Source: Roseivivax sediminis
GTDB taxonomy: Bacteria > Pseudomonadota > Alphaproteobacteria > Rhodobacterales > Rhodobacteraceae
Reading direction: 5' to 3'
DNA: 64,000 nucleotides
NCBI RefSeq assembly: GCF_900112685.1
Contig: NZ_FOMS01000010.1
Location: 62,001-126,000, forward strand
In this document: positions 20,584 through 29,089 of the stretch, piece by piece
Numbering within the stretch: position 1 is the first letter of the stretch
How the letters are laid out: each line of letters begins with the position of its first letter
Made by a program: the position numbers and the translations under genes
The notes under the pieces: generated by a model
Database searches by the model: none
The model's input: the letters and a program-made list of their open reading frames with translations, nothing else
What the model was told of the DNA's origin: nothing

Positions 20584-22470
20584 ATGAAGCGCAGTCACTT
20601 GGACGAGGGCGGCACGGCGAAAGCGGCGCACCTGCACCTGCGGATCCTGGCGACATCCGATCTGCACATGCAGCTCTATCCGCACGATTACTTCACCGAT
20701 CGCCCGGATGACGCGCGCGGCCTCGCCGCGCTCGCCCCGGCCATCGCCGCGGCACGGGACGAAGCGCCGAACTGCCTGCTTCTCGACAACGGCGATCTGA
20801 TCCAGGGCAACCCGATGGGGGACCACGCGGCAATGGCCGCGGCGGTGCAGCCGCGGCGCAGACATCCGGCAATCGCTGCGATGAACGTCTTGGGCTACGA
20901 TGCCGCCACCGTGGGCAACCACGAATTCAACTACGGACTCGGCTTTCTGGCGCGCACCTACGCCCAGGCGGAGTTTCCGGTGGTCTTGGCCAATCTGTAT
21001 CATGCGCCCTCGCAGGGCGGCGACACCATCTTTCCGCCATTCGCGGTGATCGAGCGCACGGCCACGGACAGCCACGGCGACGAGGTGACGCTGCGCATCG
21101 GGATCACCGGCTTCGCCCCCACCGAAACGACGGTCTGGGACCGCGAGCGGCTGCGGGACCGGGTCACGGCCGAGAGCATCCCGCAGAGCGCCGCGCGGGT
21201 CCTGACGGCCATGCACCGCGAGGGCTGCGACCTGACCGTGGCGCTCTGCCATGCCGGTCTCGAAGCGGCGGAGCTTGCGAAAGAGAGTCACGGGGCGGCG
21301 CGCAGCCTGGCAGCCGCCGGCGGCTTCGACGTCGTCGTTGCCGGCCACACGCACCGCCCGTTCCCGCAGGAGGACAGCGACGAAGGGCGCATCGGCGACA
21401 CCGTCGTCGTCGCCCCCGGCAGCCACGGCAGAGATCTCGGCCAGGTCGATCTGGTGCTGGCACGCCCCGCCCCGGATGCAGGCTGGCGTCCCGCGCGGGG
21501 CGCCAGCACGCGCCGCCCCGCCGGACCGCCGCCGGTCGGCCGCGGCACGCCCGGCCAGGCGGAATACGCGCGGGTGCTGAACTCCATCTTCGGCGACCAC
21601 CAGGACACGCTGGCGCAGGTGCGCCGGCCGATCGGCCGCATCAGTGCCCCGGTAACCAGTCATTTCGCGCTGGCCGGCGATTACAGCGCGCCGGGCGTCA
21701 TCGCCTGGGGGCTGCGCCGACACCTCGAAACCGCGCTGGACCCCGGAGCGCTGGCCGCGGCGCCCCTGCTGGTTTCGACCGCCGCCTATGCCGCGGGCGG
21801 GCGCGCCGGACCCGACGGCTATGTCGACATCCCGCCCGGCGATCTGCTGATGCGCCACGTGAACGAGATCTACCCGTTCCCGAACCGGGTGCTCGTCTAC
21901 CGGGTGCGCACGCCGCTTCTGCGCGCGTGGCTGGAGCGCGCGGCCTCGGTGTTCCGGCAGGTGGAACCGGACAGGCGCGGGGCGGCGCTCCTGACGCACG
22001 ACGTGCCGTCCTACGATTTCGACATGATCGACGGGCTCGAGTGGCAGATCGACCTGTCGCGCCCGGCCGCTTTCGATACCCTCGGACGGCCGGTACCGGG
22101 CGGCGGCGGGCGCGTGCGAGGGCTGTCCCATCGCGGCGGCCCGCTCGATCCGGACGCGGAGTTCCACTTCGCGGTGGGCTCCTTCCGCGCCGCCGGCAGC
22201 GGCGGCTTTCCCTCCGGCTGGGGAAGGGCACCTGTCCTCGCGCCCGAAGCCACGGTGCCGCAGATCCTGGCCGCCTCGATCGCCGAGGTCGGCGCGCTTA
22301 GAGTGGAGCGCCGCGCGCCATGGCATTTCTCTCCGATAGAGGGTGCGAGCGTCCTCTATCCTTCGGGACCAGGCGCGCTGCGCCACACCTGCCGGATGGA
22401 AGAACTCGGTCTCTCCCCGACAGCGACCGAGACAATGCGTGGCTTCACGCTCTTTCGCCGCGATCTCTGA
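20584..22470 (+). CDS. cpdB: 2',3'-cyclic-nucleotide 2'-phosphodiesterase / 3'-nucleotidase (CpdB-like)
   Basis: A metallophosphoesterase of the 5'-nucleotidase family, 628 aa. The metal-binding motifs are ILATSDLHMQL, LDNGDLIQGNPMGD, GNHEFNYG and VVAGHTHR; the C-terminal nucleotide-binding domain follows from about residue 340. E. coli CpdB is periplasmic, but no signal peptide is visible here, so this one may be cytoplasmic or the start may be misplaced; a TTG at 20551 would add 11 residues and still no signal. The upstream 180-base divergent gap to nudC should hold promoters; none is obvious. Confidence 0.85.
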   Translation: MKRSHLDEGGTAKAAHLHLRILATSDLHMQLYPHDYFTDRPDDARGLAALAPAIAAARDEAPNCLLLDNGDLIQGNPMGDHAAMAAAVQPRRRHPAIAAMNVLGYDAATVGNHEFNYGLGFLARTYAQAEFPVVLANLYHAPSQGGDTIFPPFAVIERTATDSHGDEVTLRIGITGFAPTETTVWDRERLRDRVTAESIPQSAARVLTAMHREGCDLTVALCHAGLEAAELAKESHGAARSLAAAGGFDVVVAGHTHRPFPQEDSDEGRIGDTVVVAPGSHGRDLGQVDLVLARPAPDAGWRPARGASTRRPAGPPPVGRGTPGQAEYARVLNSIFGDHQDTLAQVRRPIGRISAPVTSHFALAGDYSAPGVIAWGLRRHLETALDPGALAAAPLLVSTAAYAAGGRAGPDGYVDIPPGDLLMRHVNEIYPFPNRVLVYRVRTPLLRAWLERAASVFRQVEPDRRGAALLTHDVPSYDFDMIDGLEWQIDLSRPAAFDTLGRPVPGGGGRVRGLSHRGGPLDPDAEFHFAVGSFRAAGSGGFPSGWGRAPVLAPEATVPQILAASIAEVGALRVERRAPWHFSPIEGASVLYPSGPGALRHTCRMEELGLSPTATETMRGFTLFRRDL

Positions 22471-22497
22471 ATCCGCAGCGAATCCACTTGGGCCGGG

Positions 22498-22526
22498 TTG
22501 CGAATCCGCGTTGCGCCCCCTAATTA
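22498..22526 (+). promoter_or_regulatory. Sigma-70-type promoter of the SRP RNA
   Basis: TTGCGA at 22498-22503 and TAATTA at 22521-22526 with a 17-base spacer, ending 6 bases before the predicted SRP RNA 5' end at about 22532. Confidence 0.6.
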
Positions 22527-22531
22527 CGGCC

Positions 22532-22629
22532 TTGAGAGGTTGGTGCGGGCAAGCGCCTCGCCAACCCGGTCAGGTCCGGAAGGAAGCAGCCGTAACGAGA
22601 CCCGCTTGGGTCGTTTTCCAGCCTCTCAC
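22532..22629 (+). ncRNA. ffs: Signal recognition particle RNA, small bacterial (4.5S) type
   Basis: The universally conserved SRP core GGTCAGGTCCGGAAGGAAGC is present, with its GGAA tetraloop and the asymmetric loop that binds Ffh. The ends pair: TGAGAGGTTGG at the 5' end with CCAGCCTCTCA at the 3' end, giving a single hairpin of about 98 bases. No Alu domain, so the short proteobacterial form. A good promoter lies just upstream. Its 3' 60 bases are overlapped in antisense by the end of the phosphatase-like gene. End points are set from the pairing and may be off by a few bases. Confidence 0.93.
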
Positions 22630-23166
22630 CTGCCGCGGCGCCATTGGGCGGCCGCGGTCCCTCCGGGACTTGAAGACCGCGGCCTCGCGCTCTGCCGACA
22701 GAGCCCAGCGCATCTGCGCCGCATCGGCAAGCGCTGCCGGCCGCAACGCGCGCAGACGGTCCTGCGCCTCGTCAGGCGCCTCGCCCGCTTCGATCATCAA
22801 CCGCAGCGCCACCATGCCAGGCCGCCCGATTCCGACCCGTCCGTGCATGAGCACCCGGCCGCCGCCCCAGAGCGCGCGCCGCGCGCAGGTGGATATGTCC
22901 GGCCAGGCCTGCGCCGCGACGCCGTGCGGAACCTCGCCCTCCGCCACCGGCATGTGCGCCCAACGCGTCGCGCGTTCCTGCAACCTTGCGCCGATCCCCT
23001 TGGCGCCGGTCGAGGCCAGCTCCTCATCGGTGGCGACCGACACCACCAGGGCCGGCGTCCAGTTCAGTATGTGTTCGAAATCCTTGGCGTAGCCATCCTC
23101 GCTGCCCGGCAGCGGGGCCAGCGCCAGAATGCCGCCGCCCACCGGCAGCGCGTAGATCACGCTCAT
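22570..23166 (-). CDS. Protein tyrosine phosphatase-like protein lacking the catalytic cysteine
   Basis: A 198-aa protein with the P-loop context of the cysteine phosphatase family, VLMHGRVGIGRPGMVA, followed by a typical helix (RLMIEAGEAPDEAQDRLRAL). The family motif is HC-x5-R; here the Cys is Gly (codon GGA, against TGC/TGT), while His and Arg remain. Catalysis by the normal mechanism should be impossible, so it may be a substrate-binding pseudophosphatase. ATG 23166 has GAGG upstream. The last 20 codons run antisense through the SRP RNA gene, so the C-terminus may be an extension. Confidence 0.7.
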   Translation of the reverse strand: MSVIYALPVGGGILALAPLPGSEDGYAKDFEHILNWTPALVVSVATDEELASTGAKGIGARLQERATRWAHMPVAEGEVPHGVAAQAWPDISTCARRALWGGGRVLMHGRVGIGRPGMVALRLMIEAGEAPDEAQDRLRALRPAALADAAQMRWALSAEREAAVFKSRRDRGRPMAPRQVRGWKTTQAGLVTAASFRT

Positions 23167-23343
23167 GGCAGCCTCGTGTCGTTACGGTCGGGGCGATGCC
23201 CCGCGGTCCCCATCCAGAACATCCTGCGTCGATCCTTCCCCCAAAGGACGTCAGGGCCGTATGCTAGCGCCCGTGACCGGCCTTCGTAAAATGGAATATG
23301 GAAGCAGCCTCGCCGCCGCCCAGCGACGGCCTAGATGCGGCGG

Positions 23344-23604
23344 ATGTCCGCCAGCGATAACGATATCGCCGCCGCGCTCATGACGCTCGCCAAGGCGCGC
23401 GGCCCGGGCAAGAGCTTCTGCCCCTCCGAGGCCGCGCGCCGGCTCTCGGACGAGTGGCGCCCGTTGCTGCCTCACATCCGCCGCGTCGCGAAGGACCTGC
23501 CGCTGATCGCAACGCGGCGTGGCGCCCAGATCGACCCGGACACGGCGCACGGACCTATCCGCCTGTCGCTCGCCCCTCAGGGGCGGCGCGGATCGCGCGG
23601 ATAG
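23344..23604 (+). CDS. DUF3253 domain protein
   Basis: An 86-aa protein with KARGPGKSFCPSEAARRL, a WRPLLPHIRRVAKDL helix and IDPDTAHGPIRLSL at the end, matching DUF3253, a small winged-helix-like family of unknown function. ATG 23344 is preferred over 23335 by the family start, though no ribosome binding site is clear. The 3' end overlaps pheA by 28 bases tail to tail. The 177-base stretch before it holds nothing I recognise. Confidence 0.72.
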   Translation: MSASDNDIAAALMTLAKARGPGKSFCPSEAARRLSDEWRPLLPHIRRVAKDLPLIATRRGAQIDPDTAHGPIRLSLAPQGRRGSRG

Positions 23605-24416
23605 GTGCCGAGGATCTCCAGCATGTGGGTGAAGTAGTCCAGCTCCTCCAGCGCGCGCTGCACCGCCGGATCGTCCGGGTGCCCGTCGATGTCGGCATAG
23701 AACTGCGCCGCCTCGAAGGTGCCGTCGACGATGTAGCTTTCCAGCTTGGTCATGTTCACGCCGTTGGTCGCGAAGCCGCCGAGCGCCTTGTAGAGCGCCG
23801 CGGGGATGCTGCGCACCCGGAAGACGAAGCTGGTGAGCATCCCGTGGTCGCCGCGCCGCGTCATGTCGGGCGCCGGCGCCATCACCAGGAAGCGCGTGGT
23901 GTTGCTCTCGTGATCCTCGATGTGCCGGGCGAGCACGTCCAGCCCGTAGATGTCGGCCGCCAGCTCCGACGCCAGCGCGGCGTGCGCGGGATCGCCCCTC
24001 TCGGCCACCTCGCGGGCGGCGCGCGCGTTGTCGGGGCTGACCCGCCCGGTGATGCCGTGCCGGCGCAGGTAGGCGCCGCATTGCGGCAGCAGCACCAGAT
24101 GCGAATGCGCCTCGCGTACGTCCGCCACTGTCGCGCCCTTCACTCCCAGAAGGTTGATGTGCACCCGCACGAAGGCCTCACCGACGATGTGCAGCCCCGA
24201 ATGCGGCAGCAGGCGGTGGATGTCCGCCACCCGGCCGTAGGTCGAATTCTCCACCGGCAGCATCGCCAGCGCCGCCTCGCCCTCGCGCACCGCGGCGATT
24301 GCGTCCTCGAAGGTGCGGCAGGCCATCGGTTCGTGGTCCGGCCGTGCGGCGCGGCAGGCCTCATCGGAATAGGCGCCGGGTTCTCCCTGAAAGGCGATGC
24401 GGGGTCGGTCTGTCAT
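23577..24416 (-). CDS. pheA: Prephenate dehydratase
   Basis: Converts prephenate to phenylpyruvate in phenylalanine synthesis. The 279-aa protein starts MTDRPRIAFQGEPGAYSDEA, the catalytic domain start. It has LPVENSTYGRV, SHLVLLPQC and the dehydratase motif HESNTTRFLVM. A C-terminal ACT regulatory domain follows (TSFVFRVRSIPAALYKAL, then NMTKLESY, the phenylalanine-binding signature). There is no chorismate mutase domain, as usual in alphaproteobacteria. It is divergent from the cytochrome gene, with 153 bases between starts. Confidence 0.95.
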   Translation of the reverse strand: MTDRPRIAFQGEPGAYSDEACRAARPDHEPMACRTFEDAIAAVREGEAALAMLPVENSTYGRVADIHRLLPHSGLHIVGEAFVRVHINLLGVKGATVADVREAHSHLVLLPQCGAYLRRHGITGRVSPDNARAAREVAERGDPAHAALASELAADIYGLDVLARHIEDHESNTTRFLVMAPAPDMTRRGDHGMLTSFVFRVRSIPAALYKALGGFATNGVNMTKLESYIVDGTFEAAQFYADIDGHPDDPAVQRALEELDYFTHMLEILGTYPRDPRRP

Positions 24417-24569
24417 GGCAGGATCGTCCGTGTCTTGGCGCGCGCTCGGGCCGCGTGCGCGAAAATGCCACCCGTCCGGGCGTTTGGTCGCGGCTACTAC
24501 ACCTTGCCACAACCGAAGGGAACCAATACTACACGGCGCGAACGGGACCTCGAGACGGATACGCAACCC

Positions 24570-25682
24570 ATGTTTGACACGATGACGTTCACCAAGGTGG
24601 TAGGCGGCTTTTGCGGCACCTTCCTCGTCTTCCTGCTGGGCAAATGGGCGGCCGAAGGCATCTACCACGTGGGCATCGAGGCGCATGGGGACGAAGAGGT
24701 GCATGCCGCCTACGTGATCGACACCGGCTCCGAAGAGGGCGGCGGCGAGGAAGAGCAGACGGTCGACTTCGCCAGCCTCTGGGCCGAGGCCGACGCCGGC
24801 GCGGGTGAGCGCGTGTTCAACCAGTGCCGCGCCTGCCACCAGCTCGAAGAGGGCGCCAACGCGGTCGGCCCCTACCTTTACGGCGTCGTCGGCCGTGACA
24901 TCGGTGCCGCCGAGGGCTTCAGCTATTCCGGCGCGCTCTCCGAGCAGGACGCCGACGTCTGGAACCCCGAGACGCTCTTTGCCTTCCTCGAGAACCCGTC
25001 GGGCTGGGCGCCGGGCACATCGATGAGCTATTCCGGCTTGTCGGATGGCGAGGACCGCGTGAACCTGATCGCCTATCTCAACGAACACGGCGGCAATGCC
25101 GAGGTCGGCGTGACCGAAGGCGGCTCCGACGAGGCAGCCGCCTCCGAAGAGGGCGGCGACACCGAAGAGGCCGCAGCCTCTGAAGGCAACGCCGAGGGCG
25201 GCGACACCGAACAGTCCGCAGAATCCGAAGGCGGCGCCGAGGGGGGCGAAGCAGAGCAAGCCGCGGACTCCGAGGGCAACGCCGAGGGTGGCGAAGCCGA
25301 GCAGGCCGCGGGCTCCGAGGGCGGCGAGACCGAACAGGCCGCGGGCTCCGAGGGCGGCGAAGGCTCGGCGATCCTTGCCAACGCCGATGCCGAAGCAGGC
25401 GAGCGCGTGTTCAACAAGTGCCGCGCCTGCCACAAGCTCGACGGCAGCGACGGCGTCGGCCCGCACCTCAACGGCGTTGTCGGTCGCGACGTGGGCGCGG
25501 CAGAGGGCTTCAACTACTCCGGCGCTCTGAAGGAAGCCGCCGATGTCTGGACGCCCGAAAACCTCGACGCCTTCCTCGAGAACCCGCGCGGCTTCGCTTC
25601 GGGCACGAAGATGAGCTTTGCCGGCCTGCGCTCCGAAGAGGAACGCGCAAACGTGATCGCGTACCTCAACAGCGTCGAATAA
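24570..25682 (+). CDS. Membrane-anchored two-heme cytochrome c with repetitive acidic linker
   Basis: A 370-aa electron carrier related to CycM/cytochrome c-y. Residues about 7-26 form an uncleaved membrane anchor, so the hemes face the periplasm. Domain 1 has CRACH at 86-90 with likely axial Met152; domain 2 has CRACH at 284-288 with likely Met348. The domains are near copies (GRDIGAAEGFSYSGAL and GRDVGAAEGFNYSGAL). Between them, about residues 175-268, is a Glu/Gly/Ala/Ser linker of imperfect repeats with an E-G-G-[DE]-[TA]-E pattern. It probably passes electrons from the bc1 complex to an oxidase. Most family members have one heme; duplication is the odd point. Confidence 0.88.
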   Translation: MFDTMTFTKVVGGFCGTFLVFLLGKWAAEGIYHVGIEAHGDEEVHAAYVIDTGSEEGGGEEEQTVDFASLWAEADAGAGERVFNQCRACHQLEEGANAVGPYLYGVVGRDIGAAEGFSYSGALSEQDADVWNPETLFAFLENPSGWAPGTSMSYSGLSDGEDRVNLIAYLNEHGGNAEVGVTEGGSDEAAASEEGGDTEEAAASEGNAEGGDTEQSAESEGGAEGGEAEQAADSEGNAEGGEAEQAAGSEGGETEQAAGSEGGEGSAILANADAEAGERVFNKCRACHKLDGSDGVGPHLNGVVGRDVGAAEGFNYSGALKEAADVWTPENLDAFLENPRGFASGTKMSFAGLRSEEERANVIAYLNSVE

Positions 25683-25707
25683 CGCCGCACGCGGCTGAAA
25701 AGATCGG

Positions 25708-25733
25708 GGCCGCTGCCCGTCCGGGCGGCGGCC
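25708..25733 (+). terminator. Hairpin downstream of the cytochrome c gene
   Basis: A 12-base-pair stem (one T-G pair) with a 2-base loop 25 bases after the stop. It is followed by TTG rather than a T run, so termination is plausible but not typical. Confidence 0.45.
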
Positions 25734-25866
25734 TTGCTGTATCCGGGGGCCGGGTCGGCGCCCCCACGCCAGATAACACAGACGCAACTTGATCGTGGCC
25801 GTGCCGGGCCTTTAGCTTTACGCGGACTACAGTGCACCAGGGCACATCGAAGCCGGAGGGGATCGG

Positions 25867-27981
25867 ATGAACGTGACGCGAGGCCGCAGCATCGACAGGA
25901 CTGACACCCGGCTATCGCCCCGCAGGGATGCCCCCCGCCGCCGGACCGCCGCTCGCGCCGAGGCATCGGGCGGCTCGAGCCTCCGGATCGCGCGCGCCGG
26001 GCTCACCGCGCTGGCCCTGATCTTCGCGCTTGCCGCCACGCAATTGCCCGCCCAGGAGGCGGACGGAACGGGCGCCACCGCGAACGGGGCCTCCGAGGAG
26101 GCCGCCCCCGCCGACGACACCTCGCCTGCCCGCGCCGCCGCCCCCGCCTCCGGCGAAGCGGCCGCCACCGAGGTCATCGAAGCCCACGGCTATTCCTATT
26201 TCGGCAACCTCAAGTATCCCGCCGATTTCGACGTGCTGAGCTACGTCAACCCCGACGCCCCCAAGGGCGGCGAGCTGGTGATCGCCACCACCGGCACTTT
26301 CGATTCGATGAACCCCTATGCCCGCCAGGGCCGCGCCTACATCTATTCGATCTACCCCTACGAAAGCCTCTTCGCGACGGCCTATGGCGGCGGCGAATCC
26401 GTGCCCGCCGACGACAACGAGGCGCTCTACGGCCTTCTCGCCGAGCGGGTGGAATACGATGAAGGCAAGACCTACGCGATCTTCCACATGCGCCCCGAGG
26501 CGCGGTTCTCCGACGGCACGCCGGTGACGGCCGAGGACGTGGTGTTCACCCACAACCTCTTTCTCGAACAGGGCCTGCCGTCGTTCTCCTCCGCCGTGAA
26601 GCAGCGCATCGAAAGCGCCGAGGTCATCGACGAGCACACCGTGCGCTTCGACTTCGTCGAGGGCATCTCGCGCCGCTCGCTCATCGACCAGGTCGGCGGC
26701 GGGCCGGTGTTCCAGAAGGCGTGGTTCGAGGAAACCGGAGCCCGGCTCGACGAAAGCCGCATGGAGACGCCGCCGGGCTCGGGCCCCTACATGATCGACG
26801 AGGTCGTCGCCAACCGCCGCATCGTTCTCAAGCGCAACCCGGATTACTGGGGCGCCGACCTGCCGATCAATCGCGGCCGGCACAATTACGACACCATCCG
26901 TATCGAGTTCTTCGCCGACACCACCGCCGCCTTCGAGGCGTTCAAGGCCGGCGAGGTCCATTATCGCGACGAGGCAAGCTCACGCCTCTGGGCCACCGGC
27001 TACGACTTCCCGGCCGTCGACCGCGGCGACGTGATCCGTGAAGAGATCCCCGACGGCACGCCCCCTACGCCTATCGGCTTCGTCTTCAACCTCGGCGTGG
27101 AGAAACTGCAGGACAAGCGCGTGCGCCAGGCCATCGCGTTGGCCTACAACTTCGAATGGACCAACGAGTCGCTGCAATACGGTCTCTACGACCAGCGCGC
27201 CTCTTTCGCGCAGGACACCGACATCATGGCCACCGGCGTGCCCGAGGGCAGAGAGCTGGAGATCCTGCAATCGCTCGGCGATCTGGTGCCCGAGGAGATG
27301 CTCACCGAACCCGCCGTGATGCCACACGAATCCGACGGCTCCCGCCTCACCGACCGCCGCAACCTGCGCCAGGCCGCGCGGCTCCTGGAAGAGGCCGGCT
27401 GGACCGTGGGCGACGACGGCGTCCGCCGCAACGAGGCAGGCGAACCGCTCACCCTCGCTATCCCGCTGCCCGGCAACGCCGACCCCACCGTGGAGGCGAT
27501 GCACGAAACCTTCGCGGAAAACCTGTCGGCCATGGGCATCAGGCCGAGGGTGGAGAAGATGGATCCCTCGCAATACTCGCTGCGCACGCGCGAGCGAGAT
27601 TACGACATGGTCTATGACAGCTACCGCGCGCTCACCGGCGCGGGCACGGGGCTCAACCAGATGTACGGCTCCGAGGCAGCGGAGTATTCGCTCTTCAATC
27701 CCGCCGGGCTGGCCAGTCCGCTGATCGACGCGCTCATCGACGTCGCGCTCGACAGTGAAAGCCAGGAAGAGGAAGATGCCGCGATGACCGCGCTCGACCG
27801 CGCCCTGCGCTTCGAGTTCTTCCAGATCCCGATGCATTATTCCGCCGTCCACCGCGTCGCCTACTACCGGCACATGAAGCATCCCGACGACATGCCGCCC
27901 TACGCCATCGGCGTCAGCGACTTCTGGTGGATCGACCAGGACGAGGCCCAAGCGATGCGCGAAAACGGCGTGCTGAGGTAA
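25867..27981 (+). CDS. yejA: Extracellular solute-binding protein of the Yej peptide transporter
   Basis: The periplasmic receptor of an oligopeptide-type ABC importer (SBP_bac_5), 704 aa, feeding the two permeases and ATPase that follow. Conserved segments include YVNPDAPKGGELV, near the mature N-terminus, and RQAIALAYNFEW. ATG 25867 has a good ribosome binding site (GGAGGGG). A hydrophobic signal segment (LTALALIFALAATQLPAQ) sits at about 48-65, preceded by an unusually long Arg-rich n-region of about 45 residues with no better start inside. An Ala/Pro-rich stretch follows the signal. In enterics YejABEF takes up microcin C and peptides; the substrate here is inferred. Confidence 0.92.
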   Translation: MNVTRGRSIDRTDTRLSPRRDAPRRRTAARAEASGGSSLRIARAGLTALALIFALAATQLPAQEADGTGATANGASEEAAPADDTSPARAAAPASGEAAATEVIEAHGYSYFGNLKYPADFDVLSYVNPDAPKGGELVIATTGTFDSMNPYARQGRAYIYSIYPYESLFATAYGGGESVPADDNEALYGLLAERVEYDEGKTYAIFHMRPEARFSDGTPVTAEDVVFTHNLFLEQGLPSFSSAVKQRIESAEVIDEHTVRFDFVEGISRRSLIDQVGGGPVFQKAWFEETGARLDESRMETPPGSGPYMIDEVVANRRIVLKRNPDYWGADLPINRGRHNYDTIRIEFFADTTAAFEAFKAGEVHYRDEASSRLWATGYDFPAVDRGDVIREEIPDGTPPTPIGFVFNLGVEKLQDKRVRQAIALAYNFEWTNESLQYGLYDQRASFAQDTDIMATGVPEGRELEILQSLGDLVPEEMLTEPAVMPHESDGSRLTDRRNLRQAARLLEEAGWTVGDDGVRRNEAGEPLTLAIPLPGNADPTVEAMHETFAENLSAMGIRPRVEKMDPSQYSLRTRERDYDMVYDSYRALTGAGTGLNQMYGSEAAEYSLFNPAGLASPLIDALIDVALDSESQEEEDAAMTALDRALRFEFFQIPMHYSAVHRVAYYRHMKHPDDMPPYAIGVSDFWWIDQDEAQAMRENGVLR

Positions 27982-27990
27982 CCGCCCCAC

Positions 27991-29085
27991 ATGGCTTCCT
28001 ATATCCTGCGGCGTCTGCTGCTGATCATCCCGACGCTGCTGGGCATTCTCGTGGTCAACTTCGTGCTGACCCAGTTCGTGCCCGGCGGCCCGATCGAACA
28101 GACCCTCGCCAACATCCAGGGCCGCGGCGACGTCTTCGGCGGCTTCTCCGGCGGCCAGGGCGCCGACGTCGCAAGCCAGGAGTTGCTCGGCTCCGGCGAC
28201 AGCCAGTATCCCGGCGCGCAGGGCTTGCCGCCCGAATTCATCGAACAGCTCGAGCGCGAGTTCGGCTTCGACAAGCCTCCGCTCGAACGCTTCCTGAACA
28301 TGGTTTGGGACTATGCCCGTTTCGATTTCGGAGAGAGCTATTTCCGCTCGATCTCCGTCACCGACCTGGTGCTGGAAAAGATGCCGGTGTCCATCTCTCT
28401 CGGCCTGTGGACGACGCTCATTGCCTACCTGGTGTCCGTACCTCTCGGAATTACCAAGGCGGTGCGCGACGGGTCGAGCTTCGACACGTACACATCGGCA
28501 CTCATCATCGTCGCCTACGCGATCCCCAGCTTCCTCTTCGCGATCGTGCTGCTGGTGGTCTTCGCCGGCGGGTCCTACTTCCAGATCTTCCCGCTCAGGG
28601 GGCTGACCTCGGACAATTTCGAATCCCTGTCCTTTGGCGCCAAGATCCTCGACTACGCTTGGCACATCACCCTGCCGGTGGCGGCGATGACGATCTCGGC
28701 CTTCGCGACGCTGACTCTGCTGACCAAGAACTCGTTCCTCGACGAGATCAAGAAGCAGTACGTCATCACCGCCCGCGCGAAGGGTCTGGGCGAGCGGCAA
28801 GTGCTTTACGGTCATGTCTTCCGCAACGCGATGCTGATCATCATCGCCGGCTTCCCCGGCGTCTTCATCGGCGTGTTCTTCACCGGCTCCATCATCATCG
28901 AGACGATCTTCTCGCTCGACGGTCTCGGCCGGCTCGGCTTCGAGGCGACCTTGCAGCGCGACTACCCGGTGATTTTCGGCACGCTCTTCCTCTTCGGACT
29001 GATCGGCCTGCTGGTGAACATCCTGTCCGACCTCTGTTACGTCCTCGTCGATCCGCGCATCGACTTCGAGAAGCGGGAGGGCTGA
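27991..29085 (+). CDS. yejB: Yej transporter permease subunit B
   Basis: A 364-aa inner-membrane permease, the same length as E. coli YejB. It has an N-terminal helix ([21 protein letters not shown]), a periplasmic loop, then five helices in the BPD_transp_1 domain. The EAA loop that contacts the ATPase is visible ([22 protein letters not shown]). It starts 9 bases after the yejA stop and ends 4 bases before yejE, all one operon. Confidence 0.95.
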   Translation: MASYILRRLLLIIPTLLGILVVNFVLTQFVPGGPIEQTLANIQGRGDVFGGFSGGQGADVASQELLGSGDSQYPGAQGLPPEFIEQLEREFGFDKPPLERFLNMVWDYARFDFGESYFRSISVTDLVLEKMPVSISLGLWTTLIAYLVSVPLGITKAVRDGSSFDTYTSALIIVAYAIPSFLFAIVLLVVFAGGSYFQIFPLRGLTSDNFESLSFGAKILDYAWHITLPVAAMTISAFATLTLLTKNSFLDEIKKQYVITARAKGLGERQVLYGHVFRNAMLIIIAGFPGVFIGVFFTGSIIIETIFSLDGLGRLGFEATLQRDYPVIFGTLFLFGLIGLLVNILSDLCYVLVDPRIDFEKREG

Positions 29086-29089
29086 GCCG

